A stretch of DNA of 64,000 nucleotides from Runella sp. CRIBMP (GTDB taxonomy: Bacteria > Bacteroidota > Bacteroidia > Cytophagales > Spirosomataceae), in assembly GCF_009905605.1 (NCBI RefSeq), contig NZ_JAAAKZ010000015.1, positions 62,001 to 126,000 on the forward strand, written 5' to 3'. A model generated the notes under the pieces. It had not been told where the DNA came from, ran no database searches, and saw only the letters and a list, made by a program, of their open reading frames with translations. The first letter of the stretch is position 1; each line of letters opens with the position of its first letter. Below are positions 61,648-64,000 of the stretch, one piece after another. The position numbers and the translations under genes were made by a program.

Positions 61648-62447
61648 GAGAACAAGAAAATTCAGCGGAAGAACTTACCTTAACCCATACCCAATCCGTA
61701 TTCTCCTTGGAGGGAAAAATTGCGCTGATTACGGGCGGCGGCAGCGGCATTGGTTACGATATTGCCCAGTGCATGACCCACGCGGGCGCCACGGTCATCA
61801 TCACAGGCCGGCGCGAGCACGCGCTTCAGGAGGCCACGGCAGCCTTGGGCACATCGGCCCATTATGTTGTCAATGACGTCACGGAATTAGACACCTTGGA
61901 AGGCTTGGTCGAAACCATTGTAAACACCTACGGCGAAATTGACATTTTGGTCAACAATGCAGGCATCAACATGAAAAAACCTGCCTTGGAGGTCACAAAT
62001 GACGATTTTGACCGCATCATTCATACCAACCTCAACGCCGTTTTTGCCCTTACCCGCGCCTGCGCCAAACGCATGGTTGCCCGCCAAAGTGGGTCGATTC
62101 TGATGATTTCATCCATGGCCGCCTATTATGGCATCGACCGCGTGGTGGCCTATGCCGCGTCCAAATCGGGCGTAGAAGGCATGGTGAAAGTGTTGGCGTC
62201 TGAATTTTCAAAATACAACGTTCGGGTCAACGCCATTGCGCCGGGTTTCATCGAAACCAACATGATGAAAACTGCCATGAGCAGCGACCCCGACCGCATG
62301 AACCGCGCCCTCAACCGAACACCCATGGGCAAATTTGGTAAGCCTCAAGACATTGGCTGGGCTGCTGTCTTTTTAGCCTCCGAGGCCGCTGCTTACATCA
62401 CTGGCGCTTCATTGCCAGTCGATGGAGGAAATTCAATTGGGTTTTAA
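61644..62447 (+). CDS. SDR-family dehydrogenase, probable fructuronate/mannonate oxidoreductase
   Basis: 267 residues, cytoplasmic. NAD(P) motif TGGGSGIG, NNAG, catalytic S (MISSMAAYYG), and YAASK with Y and K, then PVDGG at the end. It overlaps the GH67 gene by four bases. Beside UxuA it probably converts D-fructuronate to D-mannonate, replacing UxuB; this is inference from context and relatives of gluconate-5-dehydrogenase type. The first 22 residues before FSLEGKIALITGG are extra. Confidence 0.85.
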   Translation: MREQENSAEELTLTHTQSVFSLEGKIALITGGGSGIGYDIAQCMTHAGATVIITGRREHALQEATAALGTSAHYVVNDVTELDTLEGLVETIVNTYGEIDILVNNAGINMKKPALEVTNDDFDRIIHTNLNAVFALTRACAKRMVARQSGSILMISSMAAYYGIDRVVAYAASKSGVEGMVKVLASEFSKYNVRVNAIAPGFIETNMMKTAMSSDPDRMNRALNRTPMGKFGKPQDIGWAAVFLASEAAAYITGASLPVDGGNSIGF

Positions 62448-62453
62448 CATTTG

Positions 62454-62495
62454 TGGTACGATAAATGCTTTTTAACAAAGGTATTTATTGTACCA
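62454..62495 (+). terminator. Possible terminator of the uronate operon
   Basis: TGGTACGATAAAT pairs with ATTTATTGTACCA (one G-T pair) around a 16-base loop. It follows the last gene by a few bases. No T-run. Confidence 0.5.
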
Positions 62496-62517
62496 CCAAC
62501 CTAGTTAACTACCTGTT

Positions 62518-63795
62518 ATGATGAAATTTTCACTTTTATTTTTCGGATGTTTTTTGCTGACAAGTTATCTCTTTGCCCAAACCATAACTGCTTTTGCCAG
62601 TCGGGATTCGGTTGATATTTTCCAACAGGGAACAGCTCCCAGTGTGATTAATCAGTATAATGCATTGTGGGAAAATGCCGACCAGAAAGCCTTTTGGGCA
62701 GAATTTCAGCAAAAATTTACCAATGATTTCGACCCAAAAAAACAGTACGAACTCCTGTTTTCCCAAACCGTCGACATGCGAGAAATTGAACTGTTTAAGG
62801 CCCGAAACCAGCAGATAACATTTTTAAAAACCCATCCCAAATTTTCGGCTTTTTCCGATGCCTTTAAACGCTACATCGAAAATACCGCCCGTTGGAATTA
62901 TTGGTATTGGCTGCTCAACTACGCCGTAACCCGTAGCAATGCCGATACCAAAAACCTTAAAATGTCGGCGCTTCCCAACGTAATGACCGAGGCACTCGAC
63001 CCAAAAAAAATCGCCGACGAAGAGGCTTTCTTAACCGCCCCTTTCCGAGATTTTTTGCCCGTATTTGTCACTTATTTTAATTCAAGAGATCACGCCTTCA
63101 ATAAATACACCGACTTATCGGCGGCCATGAATGATAAAGTAGCTTTTGCCAAACGATACCTAACGGGTAATTTGCTCCCTTTTTATCTCTGCCGATTGCT
63201 GCGCGACAACTGCGCAACTACCCCCAAAGAGGCCGTCACAAACACCCTTGATGTCTTAAAAATCCTGCCCCAAACCGAGCGCTATGTAGCATTGGCTACT
63301 CAAAAATGTTACGAAGTTCTCACTAGAAAGGAAGAGAAGAAAACAACACCTGAACCCGAAAAAATCGCCAAAAAAGGCGACGAAATTGCATTTTCATCAA
63401 TCGACGGGAAGAGTTTTTACCTGTCTGACTTCAAAGGCAAAGTCGTTTATGTAGACTTTTGGGCGAGTTGGTGCGGCCCCTGTCGGGCGGAGTTCCCGTA
63501 TTCAAAAACCATGCACGAAAAGTTGACGGAAAAACAGTTAAAAAAAATCGTTTTCCTCTACATCTCAGTCGACCAAAACCCACAACTCTGGAAAAAAGCC
63601 CTTCAAGAACTACAACTTCCGGGTGAACACGGCCACGTAAACGGAGCGCGCAGTGCGCAGCTTCTCAGTAAATTTGCCATTACAGGCATTCCACGGTACA
63701 TGATTATTGATAAAGACGGTAAAATTGTCGCCGCCGACGCCTCTCGTCCCAGCTCTCCCAACACGCTTACTGAACTGTTGAAATTGATTGACTAA
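62518..63795 (+). CDS. Exported TlpA-type thioredoxin-fold protein
   Basis: 425 residues. Signal peptide (FSLLFFGCFLLTSYLFAQ), an N-terminal helical part of about 250 residues without a recognised domain, and a C-terminal thioredoxin domain with CGPC (C319, C322 in DFWASWCGPCRAEF) and the cis-proline region TGIPRYMIIDKDG. A disulphide reductase of the periplasm; target unknown. It follows the uronate operon but need not belong to it. Confidence 0.9.
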   Translation: MMKFSLLFFGCFLLTSYLFAQTITAFASRDSVDIFQQGTAPSVINQYNALWENADQKAFWAEFQQKFTNDFDPKKQYELLFSQTVDMREIELFKARNQQITFLKTHPKFSAFSDAFKRYIENTARWNYWYWLLNYAVTRSNADTKNLKMSALPNVMTEALDPKKIADEEAFLTAPFRDFLPVFVTYFNSRDHAFNKYTDLSAAMNDKVAFAKRYLTGNLLPFYLCRLLRDNCATTPKEAVTNTLDVLKILPQTERYVALATQKCYEVLTRKEEKKTTPEPEKIAKKGDEIAFSSIDGKSFYLSDFKGKVVYVDFWASWCGPCRAEFPYSKTMHEKLTEKQLKKIVFLYISVDQNPQLWKKALQELQLPGEHGHVNGARSAQLLSKFAITGIPRYMIIDKDGKIVAADASRPSSPNTLTELLKLID

Positions 63796-63819
63796 GCCTA
63801 CCTAACCCCGTCCTTACCG

Positions 63820-63972
63820 ATGAAATCTTACGCTTTGTTGTTGGTAATTGAATTGTTTACACTCAATTCGGCAGCCCAAAAACCCGTGGGTATTTTTGAA
63901 AACCACAACGACATCGGGAAGGTACTCCACGCAAAAATCACCAGTGAACTTCTTTTGAAGGACATTGTTTGA
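63820..63972 (+). pseudogene. Truncated exported-protein gene (N-terminal fragment)
   Basis: ATG 63820 to TGA 63970-63972 encodes 50 residues: a signal peptide (MKSYALLLVIELFTLNSAAQ), then KPVGIFENHNDIGKVLHA. That text is the usual start of a larger family of exported Bacteroidota proteins. The rest (KITSELLLKDIV) does not continue the family pattern and a stop follows. Likely a degenerate fragment, though the window ends 28 bases later and the true downstream sequence cannot be seen. Confidence 0.4.
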
Positions 63973-64000
63973 TGTGGCCTAGCATAGCAAGTATTGAAAA

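Overview
The window reads as a chromosomal segment of a Cytophagales bacterium (phylum Bacteroidota), most likely of the Spirosomataceae/Runella type; the genus is inference. The evidence is a type IX secretion pair (PorU, PorV), a SusC/SusD pair, LytS/LytTR two-component systems, several signal peptides and lipoproteins of Bacteroidota style, almost no purine-rich ribosome-binding sites, and promoters of the TTTG-N19-TAnnTTTG class. No rRNA, tRNA, CRISPR array, phage or intact insertion sequence was seen.

Layout. 1-2114: 3' part of a large surface protein. 2191-14936: mostly housekeeping and scattered genes (pabC/pabB, an Omp85-type barrel, a family 2 glycosyltransferase, a coiled-coil protein, an M20 peptidase, a membrane GT-C protein, fbaA, an Ate1/Bpt-like arginyltransferase, a LytTR/LytS pair). 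15146-20581: three tandem small secreted paralogues behind a recurrent ACAGCCA leader motif, a duplicated haloperoxidase/PAP2 protein, and a second LytS/LytTR pair; then mnmA. 21916-36004: a nitrate assimilation island with a TrpD-like protein facing away, an outer-membrane porin, NrtA, NrtB, an NrtD-type ATPase, a NarK-type transporter, a 1173-residue nitrate reductase fused to its own NAD(P)H/FAD module and BFD domain, a nucleotidyltransferase-like protein, and a rubredoxin-tailed protein reminiscent of nitrite reductase half-domains.

36112-49033: a LuxE-like acyl-protein synthetase, two exported proteins, PorV, PorU, SprT, a small basic protein with an AT-hook-like tail, ClpP, an NFACT/RqcH protein, and a LacI regulator with an added N-terminal zinc ribbon. 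49359-62447: a polysaccharide/uronate utilisation locus (SusC, SusD, two exported Gfo/Idh/MocA proteins, a PmoA-like protein, mannonate dehydratase, GH67 alpha-glucuronidase, an SDR dehydrogenase) that would release glucuronate from glucuronoxylan fragments and feed it through mannonate. The zinc-ribbon LacI protein sits directly upstream with LacI-type operators between. 62518-64000: a TlpA-type thioredoxin protein and a truncated exported-protein gene.

The most unusual signals are in non-coding DNA. The leaders of both nitrate operons carry hairpins with the same hexaloop TGGCGG on different stems, and both control regions share an exact 16-base word. The three tandem secreted genes share an ACAGCCA element repeated at least six times in 1.2 kb. 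Several families of perfect palindromes lie between genes. Among proteins, the zinc-ribbon LacI fusion, the self-contained nitrate reductase, and the haloperoxidase with one degenerate half deserve attention.
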